Part shown: piece by piece, positions 46,708-58,839 of the stretch | Layout: each line of letters begins with the position of its first letter | How positions within the stretch are numbered: the stretch's first letter is position 1 | NCBI RefSeq assembly: GCF_037975245.1 | Contig: NC_092577.1 | Span: forward strand, 22,904,398-22,968,397 | Direction of reading: 5' to 3' | Length of the DNA: 64,000 bases | Source of the DNA: Apostichopus japonicus | Lineage: Eukaryota; Echinodermata; Holothuroidea; Aspidochirotida; Stichopodidae | Notes under the pieces: generated by a model | What the model was told of the DNA's origin: nothing | The model's input: the letters and a program-made list of their open reading frames with translations, nothing else | The model's database searches: none | Program-made: the position numbers and the translations under genes

Positions 46708-47606
46708 GTCTACGGCCACATCACGTTCAATATACCGGTTCTCGTCCGATCAGGTAAGTCAAGCAACGTAGAGCGCAGTCAGTACTAAGGTGGGTGACCG
46801 CCTGGGAATACTGGGTGCCGTAGGCTTTTATTTTCACAATTGATAACACTATGTTGCCACGACGATGAAAAATTGAAATGGCCTACATTGACCTCTTGTT
46901 ATGTCTACGGCCATATCACGTTGACTATACCGGTTCTCGTCCGATCACCGAAGTCAAGCAACGTAGAGCGCAGTCAGTACTTGGATGGGTGACCGCCTGG
47001 GAATACTGGGTGCCGTAGGCTTTTATTTTCGTAATTGATAACACTATGTTGCCACGACGATGAGAAATTGAAATGGCCTACATTGACCTCTTGTTATGTC
47101 TACGGCCATATCACGTTGACTATACCGGTTCTCGTCCGATCACCGAAGTCAAGCAACGTAGAGCGCAGTCAGTACTTGGATGGGTGACCGCCTGGGAATA
47201 CTGGGTGCCGTAGGCTTTTATTTTCGTAATTGATAACACTATGTTGCCACGACGATGAAAAATTGAAATGGCCTACATTGACCTCTTGTTATGTCTACGG
47301 CCATATCACGTTGACTATACCGGTTCTCGTCCGATCACCGAAGTCAAGCAACGTAGAGCGCAGTCAGTACTTGGATGGGTGACCGCCTGGGAATACTGGG
47401 TGTCGTAGGCTGTTATTTTCATAATTGATAACACTATGTTGCCACAACGATGAGAAATTGAAATGGCCTACATTGACCTCTTGTTATGTCTACGGCCATA
47501 TCACGTTGACTATACCGGTTCTCGTCCGATCACCGAAGTCAAGCAACGTAGAGCGCAGTCAGTACTTGGATGGGTGACCGCCTGGGAATACTGGGTGCCG
47601 TAGGCC
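46708..47606 (+). rRNA. 5S block 53, five genes
   Basis: Starts are 46708 (CAGGTAAGT leader), 46903, 47098, 47293 and 47488. The GCCACAACG spacer before 47488 is shared with 37532 and 48018. Confidence 0.95.
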
Positions 47607-47822
47607 TTTCTTTTTCTAATTAGAACACTGTCTTGCCACAAGGAAAGCGATTTGAAAATCGAATATATTAATAAATAACTCGATTGTTTTTATATATTAG
47701 AATTTAATACATATATATGTGAAATATAGATTATATATTAAATACATTCATGTATAATATATACATTAAATCCACTCATCATAACCTACCAAACAACTAG
47801 CCTGCATTTCACCTCTTGTAAT

Positions 47823-48136
47823 GTCTACGGCCACATCACGTTCAATATACCGGTTCTCGTCCGATCAGGTAAGTCAAGCAACGTAGAGCGCAGTCAGTAC
47901 TAAGGTGGGTGACCGCCTGGGAATACTGGGTGTCGTAGGCTGTTATTTTCATAATTGATAACACTATGTTGCCACAACGATGAGAAATTGAAATGGCCTA
48001 CATTGACCTCTTGTTATGTCTACGGCCATATCACGTTGACTATACCGGTTCTCGTCCGATCACCGAAGTCAAGCAACGTAGAGCGCAGTCAGTACTTGGA
48101 TGGGTGACCGCCTGGGAATACTGGGTGCCGTAGGCC
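47823..48136 (+). rRNA. 5S block 54, two genes
   Basis: Starts are 47823 (CAGGTAAGT leader running into GTGTCGTAGG) and 48018 (terminal). Looks like block 53 with the middle removed. Confidence 0.95.
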
Positions 48137-48352
48137 TTTCTTTTTCTAATTAGAACACTGTCTTGCCACAAGGAAAGCGATTTGAAAATCGAATATATTA
48201 ATAAATAACTCGATTGTTTTTATATATTAGAATTTAATACATATATATGTGAAATATAGATTATATATTAAATACATTCATGTATAATATATACATTAAA
48301 TCCACTCATCATAACCTACCAAACAACTAGCCTGCATTTCACCTCTTGTAAT

Positions 48353-48663
48353 GTCTACGGCCACATCACGTTCAATATACCGGTTCTCGTCCGATCAGGT
48401 AAGTCAAGCAACGTAGAGCGCAGTCAGTACTAAGGTGGGTGACCGCCTGGGAATACTGGGTGCCGTAGGCTTTTATTTTCCTAATTGATAACACTATGTT
48501 GCCACGACGATGAGAAAGTGAAATGGCCTACATTGACCTCTTATGTAAACGGCCATATCACGTTGACTATACCGGTTCTCGTCCGATCACCGAAGTCAAG
48601 CAACGTAGAGCGCAGTCAGTACTTGGATGGGTGACCGCCTGGGAATACTGGGTGCAGTAGGCT
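48353..48663 (+). rRNA. 5S block 55, two genes
   Basis: Starts are 48353 (CAGGTAAGT leader) and 48545 (GTAAACGG). Copy of block 42 at +10,486. Confidence 0.95.
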
Positions 48664-48896
48664 TTTATTTTCCTAATTGATAACACTATGTTGCCACGAC
48701 GATGGGAAATTGAAATGGCCTACATTGTCTTGCCACAAGGAAAGCGATTTTAAAATCGAATATATTAATAAATAACTACTATATGTAAAATATAGGTTAA
48801 CATAATATATATTAAATACATTCATGTATAATATATATATTAAATCCACTCATCATAACCTACCAAACAACTAGCCTACATTTCACCTCTTAGAAT

Positions 48897-49402
48897 GTCT
48901 ACGGCCACATCACGATGACTATACCGGTTCTCGTCCGATCACCGAAGTCAAGCAACGTAGAGCGCAGTCAGTACTTGGATGGGTGACCGCCTGGGAACAC
49001 TGGGTGCCGTAGGCTTTTATTTTCCTAATTGATAACACTATGTTGCCACGACGATGAGAAAGTGAAATGGCCTACATTGACCTCTTATGTAAACGGCCAT
49101 ATCACGTTGACTATACCGGTTCTCGTCCGATCACCGAAGTCAAGCAACGTAGAGCGCAGTCAGTACTTGGATGGGTGACCGCCTGGGAATACTGGGTGTC
49201 GTAGGCTGTTATTTTCATAATTGATAACACTATGTTGCCACGACGATGAGAAATTGAAATGGCCTACATTGACCTCTTGTTATGTCTACGGCCATATCAC
49301 GTTGACTATACCGGTTCTCGTCCGATCACCGAAGTCAAGCAACGTAGAGCGCAGTCAGTACTTGCATGGGTGACCTCCTGGGAATACTGGGTGCCGTAGG
49401 CC
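48897..49402 (+). rRNA. 5S block 56, three genes
   Basis: Starts are 48897, 49089 (GTAAACGG) and 49284 (GACCTCCTGG plus CTTGCATGG). Copy of block 43. Confidence 0.95.
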
Positions 49403-49618
49403 TTTCTTTTTCTAATTAGAACACTGTCTTGCCACAAGGAAAGCGATTTGAAAATCGAATATATTAATAAATAACTCGATTGTTTTTATATATTAGAATT
49501 TAATACATATATATGTGAAATATAGATTATATATTAAATACATTCATGTATAATATATACATTAAATCCACTCATCATAACCTACCAAACAACTAGCCTG
49601 CATTTCACCTCTTGTAAT

Positions 49619-50514
49619 GTCTACGGCCACATCACGTTCAATATACCGGTTCTCGTCCGATCAGGTAAGTCAAGCAACGTAGAGCGCAGTCAGTACTAAG
49701 GTGGGTGACCGCCTGGGAATACTGGGTGCCGTAGGCTTTTATTTTCCTAATTGATAACACTATGTTGCCACGACGATGAGAAAGTGAAATGGCCTACATT
49801 GACCTCTTATGTAAACGGCCATATCACGTTGACTATACCGGTTCTCGTCCGATCACCGAAGTCAAGCAACGTAGAGCGCAGTCAGTACTTGGATGGGTGA
49901 CCGCCTGGGAATACTGGGTGCAGTAGGCTTTTATTTTCCTAATTGATAACACTATGTTGCCACGACGATGGGAAATTGAAATGGCCTACATTGACCTCTT
50001 CTTATGTCTACGGCCACATCACGTTGACTATACCGGTTCTCGTCCGATCACCGAAGTCAAGCAACGTAGAGCGCAGTCAGTACTTGGATGGATGACCGCC
50101 TGGGAATACTGGGTGTCGTAGGCTTTTATTTTCCTAATTGATAACACTATGTTGCCACGACGATGAGAAATTGAAATGGCCTACATTGACCTCTTCTTAT
50201 GTCTACGGCCACATCACGTTGACTATACCGGTTCTCGTCCGATCACCGAAGTCAAGCAACGTAGAGCGCAGTCAGTACTTGGATGGATGACCGCCTGGGA
50301 ATACTGGGTGTCGTAGGCTTTTATTTTCCTAATTGATAACACTATGTTGCCACGACGATGAGAAATTGAAATGGCCTACATTGACCTCTTCTTATGTCTA
50401 CGGCCATATCACGTTGACTATACCGGTTCTCGTCCGATCACCGAAGTCAAGCAACGTAGAGCGCAGTCAGTACTTGGATGGGTGACCGCCTGGGAATACT
50501 GGGTGCCGTAGGCC
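49619..50514 (+). rRNA. 5S block 57, five genes
   Basis: Starts are 49619 (CAGGTAAGT leader), 49811 (GTAAACGG), 50006, 50201 (both GATGGATG) and 50396. Confidence 0.95.
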
Positions 50515-50738
50515 TTCCTTTTCCTAATTAGAACACTGTCTTGCCACAAGGAAAGCGATTTGAAAATCGAATATATTAATAAATAACTCGATTGTTTTTA
50601 TATATTAGAATTTAATACATATATATGTGAAATATAGATTAACTTAATATATATTAAATACATTCATGTATAATATATACATTAAATCAACTCATCATAA
50701 CCTACCAAACAACTAGCCTGCATTTCACCTCTTGTAAT

Positions 50739-51634
50739 GTCTACGGCCACATCACGTTCAATATACCGGTTCTCGTCCGATCAGGTAAGTCAAGCAACGT
50801 AGAGCGCAGTCAGTACTAAGGTGGGTGACCGCCTGGGAATACTGGGTGCCGTAGGCTTTTATTTTCACAATTGATAACACTATGTTGCCACGACGATGAG
50901 AAAATGAAATGGCCTACATTGACCTCTTATGTAAACGGCCATATCACGTTGACTATACCGGTTCTCGTCCGATCACCGAAGTCAAGCAACGTAGAGCGCA
51001 GTCAGTACTTGGATGGGTGACCGCCTGGGAATACTGGGTGCCGTAGGCTTTTATTTTCCTCATTGATAACACTATGTTGCCACGACGATGAGAAATTGAA
51101 ATGGCCTACATTGACCTCTTGTTATGTCTACGGCCATATCACGTTGACTATACCGGTTCTCGTCCGATCACCGAAGTCAAGCAACGAAGAGCGCAGTCAG
51201 TACTTGGATGGGTGTCCGCCTGGGAATACTGGATGCCGTAGGCTTTTATTTTCCTAATTGATAACACTATGTTGCCACGACGATGAAAAATTGAAATGGC
51301 CTACATTGACCTCTTGTTATGTCTACGGCCATATCACGTTGACTATACCGGTTCTCGTCCGATCACCGAAGTCAAGCATCGTAGAGCGCAGTCAGTACTT
51401 GGATGGGTGACCGCCTGGGAATACTGGGTGCCGTAGGCTTTTATTTTCCTAATTGATAACACTATGTTGCCACGACGATGAAAAATTGAAATGGCCTACA
51501 TTGACCTCTTGTTATGTCTACGGCCATATCACGTTGACTATTCCGGTTCTCGTCCGATCACCGAAGTCAAGCAACGTAGAGCGCAGTCAGTACTTGGATG
51601 GGTGACCGCCTGGGAATACTGGGTGCCGTAGGCT
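50739..51634 (+). rRNA. 5S block 58, five genes
   Basis: Starts are 50739 (CAGGTAAGT leader), 50931 (GTAAACGG), 51126 (GTGTCCGCC), 51321 (AAGCATCG) and 51516 (GACTATTCCGG). Copy of block 45. L3 follows. Confidence 0.95.
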
Positions 51635-51867
51635 TTTATTTTCCTAATTGATAACACTATGTTGCCACGACGATGAGAAATTGAAATGGCCTACATTGTC
51701 TTGCCACAAGGAAAGCGATTTGAAAATCGAATATATTAATGAATAACTACTATATGTAAAATATAGGTTAACATAATATATATTAAATCCATTCATGTAT
51801 AATATATATATTAAATCCACTCATCATAACCTACCAAACAACTAGCCTACATTTCACCTCTTAGAAT

Positions 51868-52181
51868 GTCTACGGCCACATCACGATGACTATACCGGTT
51901 CTCGTCCGATCACCGAAGTCAAGCAACGTAGAGCGCAGTCAGTACTTGGATGGGTGACCGCCTGGGAATACTGGGTGCCGTAGGCTTTTATTTTCCCAAT
52001 TGATAACACTATGTTGCCACGACGATGAAAAATTGAAATGGCCTACATTGACCTCTTCTTATGTCTACGGCCATATCACGTTGACTATACCGGTTCTCGT
52101 CCGATCACCGAAGTCAAGCAACGTAGAGCGCAGTCAGTACTTGGATGGGTGACCGCCTGGGAATACTGGGTGCCGTAGGCC
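51868..52181 (+). rRNA. 5S block 59, two genes
   Basis: Starts are 51868 and 52063; copy of block 46 at +10,876. L4 follows. Confidence 0.95.
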
Positions 52182-52405
52182 TTCCTTTTCCTAATTAGAA
52201 CACTGTCTTGCCACAAGGAAAGCGATTTGAAAATCGAATATATTAATAAATATCTTGTTTGTTTTTATATATTATAATTTTCTAAATATAAATGTAAAAT
52301 ATAGATTAACATAATATATATTAAATCCATGCATGTATAATATATATATTAAGTGCACTCATCATAACCTACCAAACAAGTAGCCTACATTTCACCTCTT
52401 AGAAT

Positions 52406-53301
52406 GTCTACGGCCACATCACGATGACTATACCGGTTCTCGTCCGATCACCGAAGTCAAGCAACGTAGAGCGCAGTCAGTACTTGGATGGGTGACCGCC
52501 TGGGAACACTGGGTGCCGTAGGCTTTTATTTTCCTAATTGATAACACTATGTTGCCACGACGATGAGAAAGTGAAATGGCCTACATTGACCTCTTATGTA
52601 AACGGCCATATCACGTTGACTATACCGGTTCTCGTCCGATGACCGAAGTCAAGCAACGTAGAGCGCAGTCAGTACTTGGATGGGTGACCGCCTGGGAATA
52701 CTGGGTGCCGTAGGCTTTTATTTTCCTCATTGATAACACTATGTTGCCACGACGATGAAAAATTGAAATGGCCTACATTGACCTCTTGTTATGTCTACGG
52801 CCACATCGCGTTGACTATACCGGTTCTCGTCCGATCACCGAAGGTAAGCAACGTAGAGCGCAGTCAGTACTTGGATGGATGACCGCCTGGGAATACTGGG
52901 TGTCGTAGGCTTTTATTTTCCTAATTGATAACACTATGTTGCCACGACGATGAGAAATTGAAATGGCCTACATTGACCTCTTCTTATGTCTACGGCCACA
53001 TCACGTTGACTATACCGGTTCTCGTCCGATCACCGAAGTCAAGCAACGTAGAGCGCAGTCAGTACTTGGATGGATGACCGCCTGGGAATACTGGGTGTCG
53101 TAGGCTTTTATTTTCCTAATTGATAACACTATGTTGCCACGACGATGAGAAATTGAAATGGCCTACATTGACCTCTTCTTATGTCTACGGCCATATCACG
53201 TTGACTATACCGGTTCTCGTCCGATCACCGAAGTCAAGCAACGTAGAGCGCAGTCAGTACTTGGATGGGTGACCGCCTGGGAATACTGGGTGCCGTAGGC
53301 C
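52406..53301 (+). rRNA. 5S block 60, five genes
   Basis: Starts are 52406, 52598 (GTAAACGG), 52793 (CACATCGCG, CGAAGGTAAGC), 52988 and 53183. Same order of marks as the LINE-bearing block 38, with an uninterrupted fifth gene. Confidence 0.95.
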
Positions 53302-53525
53302 TTCCTTTTCCTAATTAGAACACTGTCTTGCCACAAGGAAAGCGATTTGAAAATCGAATATATTAATAAATAACTCGATTGTTTTTATATATTAGAATTT
53401 CATACATATATATGTGAAATATAGATTAACTTAATATATATTAAACACATTCATGTATAATATATACATTAAATCAACTCATCATAACCTACCAAACAAC
53501 TAGCCTGCATTTCACCTCTTGTAAT

Positions 53526-54034
53526 GTCTACGGCCACATCACGTTCAATATACCGGTTCTCGTCCGATCAGGTAAGTCAAGCAACGTAGAGCGCAGTCAG
53601 TACTAAGGTGGGTGACCGCCTGGGAATACTGGGTGCCGTAGGCTTTTATTTTCACAATTGATAACACTATGTTGCCACGACGATGAGAAATTGAAATGGC
53701 CTCCATTGACCTCTTCTTATGTCTACGGCCATATCACGTTGACTATACCGGTTCTCGTCCGATCACCGAAGTCAAGCAACGTAGAGCGCAGTCAGTACTT
53801 GGATGGGTGACCGCCTGGGAATACTGGGTGCAGTAGGCTTTTATTTTCCTAATTGATAACACTATGTTGCCACGACGATGAGAAATTGAAATGGCCTACA
53901 TTGACCTCTTGTTATGTCTACGGCCATATCACGTTGACTATACCGGTTCTCGTCCGATCACCGAAGTCAAGCAACGTAGAGCGCAGTCAGTACTTGGATG
54001 GGTGACCACCTGGGAATACTGGGTGCCGTAGGCC
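53526..54034 (+). rRNA. 5S block 61, three genes
   Basis: Starts are 53526 (CAGGTAAGT leader), 53721 (GTGCAG) and 53916 (GACCACCTGG). Confidence 0.95.
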
Positions 54035-54258
54035 TTTCTTTTTCTAATTAGAACACTGTCTTGCCACAAGGAAAGCGATTTGAAAATCGAATATATTAAT
54101 AAATAACTCGATTGTTTTTATATATAAGAATTTAATACATATATATGTGAAATATAGATTAACTTAATATATATTAAATACATTCATGTATAATATATAC
54201 ATTAAATCCACTCATCATAACCTACCAAACAACTAGCCTGCATTTCACCTCTTGTAAT

Positions 54259-54764
54259 GTCTACGGCCACATCACGTTCAATATACCGGTTCTCGTCCGA
54301 TCAGGTAAGTCAAGCAACGTAGAGCGCAGTCAGTACTAAGGTGGGTGACCGCCTGGGAATACTGGGTGCCGTAGGCTTTTATTTTCACAATTGATAACAC
54401 TATGTTGCCACGACGATGAGAAATTGAAATGGCCTACATTGACCTCTTCTTATGTCTACGGCCATATCACGTTGACTATACCGGTTCTCGTCCGATCACC
54501 GAAGTCAAGCAACGAAGAGCGCAGTCAGTACTTGGATGGGTGACCGCCTGGGAATACTGGGTGCCGTAGGCTTTTATTTTCCTAATTGATAACACTATGT
54601 TGCCACGACGATGAGAAAGTGAAATGGCCTACATTGACCTCTTATGTAAACGGCCATATCACGTTGACTATACCGGTTCTCGTCCGATCACCGAAGTCAA
54701 GCAACGTAGAGCGCAGTCAGTACTTGGATGGGTGACCGCCTGGGAATACTGGGTGCCGTAGGCC
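54259..54764 (+). rRNA. 5S block 62, three genes
   Basis: Starts are 54259 (CAGGTAAGT leader), 54454 (CGAAGAG) and 54646 (GTAAACGG). Confidence 0.95.
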
Positions 54765-54988
54765 TTCCTTTTCCTAATTAGAACACTGTCTTGCCACAAG
54801 GAAAGCGATTTGAAAATCGAATATATTAATAAATAACTCGATTGTTTTTATATATTAGAATTTAATACATATATATGTGAAATATAGATTAACCTAATAT
54901 ATATTAAATACATTCATGTATAATATATACATTAAATCCACTCATCATAACCTACCAAACAACTAGCCTGCATTTCACCTCTTGTAAT

Positions 54989-55692
54989 GTCTACGGCCAC
55001 ATGACGTTCAATATACCGGTTCTCGTCCGATCAGGTAAGTCAAGCAACGTAGAGCGCAGTCAGTACTAAGGTGGGTGACCGCCTGGGAATACTGGGTGCC
55101 GTAGGCTTTTATTTTCCTAATTGATAACACTATGTTGCCACGACGATGAAAAATTGAAATGGCCTACATTGACCTCTTGTTATGTCTACGGCCATATCAC
55201 GTTGACTATACCGGTTCTCGTCCGATCACCGAAGTCAAGCAACGTAGAGCGCAGTCAGTACTTGGATGGGTGACCGCCTGGGAATACTGGGTGCCGTAGG
55301 CTTTTATTTTCCTAATTGATAACACTATGTTGCCACGACGATGAAAAATTGAAATGGCCTACATTGACCTCTTGTTATGTCTACGGCCATATCACGTTGA
55401 CTATACCGGTTCTCGTCCGATCACCGAAGTCAAGCAACGTAGAGCGCAGTCAGTACTTGGATGGGTGACCGCCTGGGAATACTGGGTGCCGTAGGCTTTT
55501 ATTTTCCTAATTGATAACACTATGTTGCCACGACGATGGGAAATTGAAATGGCCTACATTGACCTCTTGTTATGTCTACGGCCACATCACGTTGACTATA
55601 CCGGTTCTCGTCCGATCACCGAAGTCAAGCAACGTAGAGCGCAGTCAGTACTTGGATGGATGACCGCCTGGGAATACTGGGTGTCGTAGGCT
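54989..55692 (+). rRNA. 5S block 63, four genes
   Basis: Starts are 54989 (CATGACG with CAGGTAAGT), 55184, 55379 and 55574 (GATGGATG). A mosaic long spacer follows. Confidence 0.95.
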
Positions 55693-55955
55693 TTTATTTT
55701 CCTAATTGATAACACTATGTTGCCACGACGATGAAAAATTGAAATGGCCTACATTGTCTTGCCACAAGGAAAGCGATTTGAAAATCGAATATATTAATAA
55801 ATAACTCGATTGTTTTTATATATTAGAATGTAATACATATATATGTGAAATATAGATTAACATAATATATATTAAACACATTCATTATAATATATATATT
55901 AAATCCACTGATAATAACCTACCAAACAACTAGCCTACATTTCACCTCTTGTAAT
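55693..55955 (+). repeat. Mosaic long spacer
   Basis: The start is L3-like (GGCCTACATTGTC), the middle L1-like (AACTCGATTGTTTTTATA), the end again mixed (TTAACATAAT, CATTATAATATA, CCACTGATAATAACC). Several private changes suggest an older or decayed copy. Confidence 0.7.
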
Positions 55956-55975
55956 GTCTACGGCCACATCACGAT
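55956..55975 (+). pseudogene. 5S fragment of about 20 nt (block 64)
   Basis: GTCTACGGCC and the CACATCACGAT of an L3-type leader, then a jump into the short spacer (TTCATAATTGATAAC). About 100 bp of gene are missing, including the whole internal promoter. Confidence 0.85.
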
Positions 55976-56252
55976 TTCATAATTGATAACACTATGTTGC
56001 CACGACGATGAGAAATTGAAATCGCGTACATTGTCTTGCCACAAAGAAGGTGTCTTGCCACAAGGAAAGCGATTTGAAAATCGAATATATTAATAAATAA
56101 CTCGTTTGTTTTTATATATTATAATTTTCTACATATATATGTAAAATATAGATTAACATAATATATATTAAATCCACGCATGTATAATATATATATTAAG
56201 TGCACTCATCATAACCTACCAAACAAGTAGCCTACATTTCACCTCGTAGAAT
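55976..56252 (+). repeat. Degraded spacer junction with a 19-bp-offset duplicate
   Basis: The short spacer here has ATCGCGTACATT, then GTCTTGCCACAA occurs twice (56033 and 56052), followed by an L4-like spacer ending CTCGTAGAAT. It holds no gene. Confidence 0.75.
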
Positions 56253-56550
56253 GTCTACGGCCACATCACGATGACTATACCGGTTCTCGTTCGATCACCG
56301 AAGTCAAGCAACGTAGAGCGCAGTCAGTACTAAGGTGGGTGACCGCCTGGGAATACTGGGTGCCGTAGGCTTTTATCTTCACAATTGATAACACTATGTT
56401 GCCACGACGATGAGAAATTGAAATGGCCTCCATCTACGGCCATATCACGTTGACTATACCGGTTCTCGTCCGATCACCGAAGTCAAGCAACGTAGAGCGC
56501 AGTCAGTACTTGGATGGGTGACCGCCTGGGAATACTGGGTGCCGTAGGCT
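56253..56550 (+). rRNA. 5S block 65, two genes
   Basis: Starts are 56253 (CACGATGAC front, ACTAAGGTG back) and about 56432. The second has ATCTACGG because a ~16-bp deletion removed most of the proximal element and the first G. Confidence 0.9.
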
Positions 56551-56783
56551 TTTATTTTCCTAATTGATAACACTATGTTGCCACGACGATGAGAAATTGA
56601 AATGGCCTACATTGTCTTGCCACAAGGAAAGCGATTTGAAAATCGAATATATTAATAAATAACTACTATATGTAAAATATAGGTTAACATAATATATATT
56701 AAATCCATTCATGTATAATATATACATTAAATCCACTCATCATAACCTACCAAACAACTAGCCTGCATTTCACCTCTTGTAAT

Positions 56784-58068
56784 GTCTACGGCCACATCAC
56801 GTTCAATATACCGGTTCTCGTCCGATCACCGAAGTCAAGCAACGTAGAGCGCAGTCAGTACTAAGGTGGGTGACCGCCTGGGAATACTGGGTGCCGTAGG
56901 CTTTTATTTTCACAATTGATAACACTATGTTGCCACGACGATGAGAAAGTGAAATGGCCTACATTGACCTCTTATGTAAACGGCCATATCACGTTGACTA
57001 TACCGGTTCTCGTCCGATCACCGAAGTCAAGCAACGTAGAGCGCAGTCAAGTACTTGGATGGGTGACCGCCTGGGAATACTGGGTGCCGTAGGCTTTTAT
57101 TTTCCTCATTGATAACACTATGTTGCCACGACGATGAGAAATTGAAATGGCCTACATTGACCTCTTGTTATGTCTACGGCCATATCACGTTGACTATACC
57201 GGTTCTCGTCCGATCACCGAAGTCAAGCAACGAAGAGCGCAGTCAGTACTTGGATGGGTGTCCGCCTGGGAATACTGGGTGCCGTAGGCTTTTATTTTCA
57301 CAATTGATAACACTATGTTGCCACGACGATGAGAAAGTGAAATGGCCTACATTGACCTCTTATGTAAACGGCCATATCACGTTGACTATACCGGTTCTCG
57401 TCCGATCACCGAAGTCAAGCAACGTAGAGCGCAGTCAAGTACTTGGATGGGTGACCGCCTGGGAATACTGGGTGCCGTAGGCTTTTATTTTCCTCATTGA
57501 TAACACTATGTTGCCACGACGATGAGAAATTGAAATGGCCTACATTGACCTCTTGTTATGTCTACGGCCATATCACGTTGACTATACCGGTTCTCGTCCG
57601 ATCACCGAAGTCAAGCAACGAAGAGCGCAGTCAGAACTTGGATGGGTGTCCGCCTGGGAATACTGGATGCCGTAGGCTTTTATTTTCCTAATTGATAACA
57701 CTATGTTGCCACGACGATGAAAAATTGAAATGGCCTACATTGACCTCTTGTTATGTCTACGGCCATATCACGTTGACTATACCGGTTCTCGTCCGATCAC
57801 CGAAGTCAAGCAACGAAGAGCGCAGTCAGTACTTGGATGGGTGACCGCCTGGGAATACTGGGTGCCGCAGGCTTTTATTTTCCTAATTGATAACACTATG
57901 TTGCCACGACGATGAAAAATTGAAATGGCCTACATTGACCTCTTCTTATGTCTACGGCCATATCACGTTGACTATTCCGGTTCTCGTCCGATCACCGAAG
58001 TCAAGCAACGTAGAGCGCAGTCAGTACTTGGATGGGTGACCGCCTGGGAATACTGGGTGCCGTAGGCT
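56784..58068 (+). rRNA. 5S block 66, seven genes
   Basis: Starts are 56784 (leader with normal ACCG), 56976, 57172, 57364, 57560, 57755 and 57950. The pair 56976+57172 is repeated as 57364+57560 (388 bp); 56976 and 57364 share GTAAACGG and a 1-bp insertion (GTCAAGTAC). L3 follows. Confidence 0.95.
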
Positions 58069-58301
58069 TTTATTTTCCTAATTGATAACACTATGTTGCC
58101 ACGACGATGAGAAATTGAAATGGCCTACATTGTCTTGCCACAAGGAAAGCGATTTGAAAATCGAATATATTAATAAATAACTACTATATGTAAAATATAG
58201 GTTAACATAATATATATTAAATCCATTCATGTATAATATATATATTAAATCCACTCATCATAACCTACCAAACAACTAGCCTACATTTCACCTCTTAGAA
58301 T

Positions 58302-58615
58302 GTCTACGGCCACATCACGATGACTATACCGGTTCTCGTCCGATCACCGAAGTCAAGCAACGTAGAGCGCAGTCAGTACTTGGATGGGTGACCGCCTGGG
58401 AATACTGGGTGCCGTAGGCTTTTATTTTCCCAATTGATAACACTATGTTGCCACGACGATGAAAAATTGAAATGGCCTACATTGACCTCTTGTTATGTCT
58501 ACGGCCATATCACGTTGACTATACCGGTTCTCGTCCGATCACCGAAGTCAAGCAACGTAGAGCGCAGTCAGTACTTGGATGGGTGACCGCCTGGGAATAC
58601 TGGGTGCCGTAGGCC
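58302..58615 (+). rRNA. 5S block 67, two genes
   Basis: Starts are 58302 and 58497; block 46 type. L4 follows. Confidence 0.95.
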
Positions 58616-58839
58616 TTCCTTTTCCTAATTAGAACACTGTCTTGCCACAAGGAAAGCGATTTGAAAATCGAATATATTAATAAATAACTCGTTTGTTTTT
58701 ATATATTATAATTTTCTAAATATAAATGTAAAATATAGATTAACATAATATATATTAAATCCATGCATGTATAATATATATATTAAGTGCACTCATCATA
58801 ACCTACCAAACAAGTAGCCTACATTTCACCTCTTAGAAT

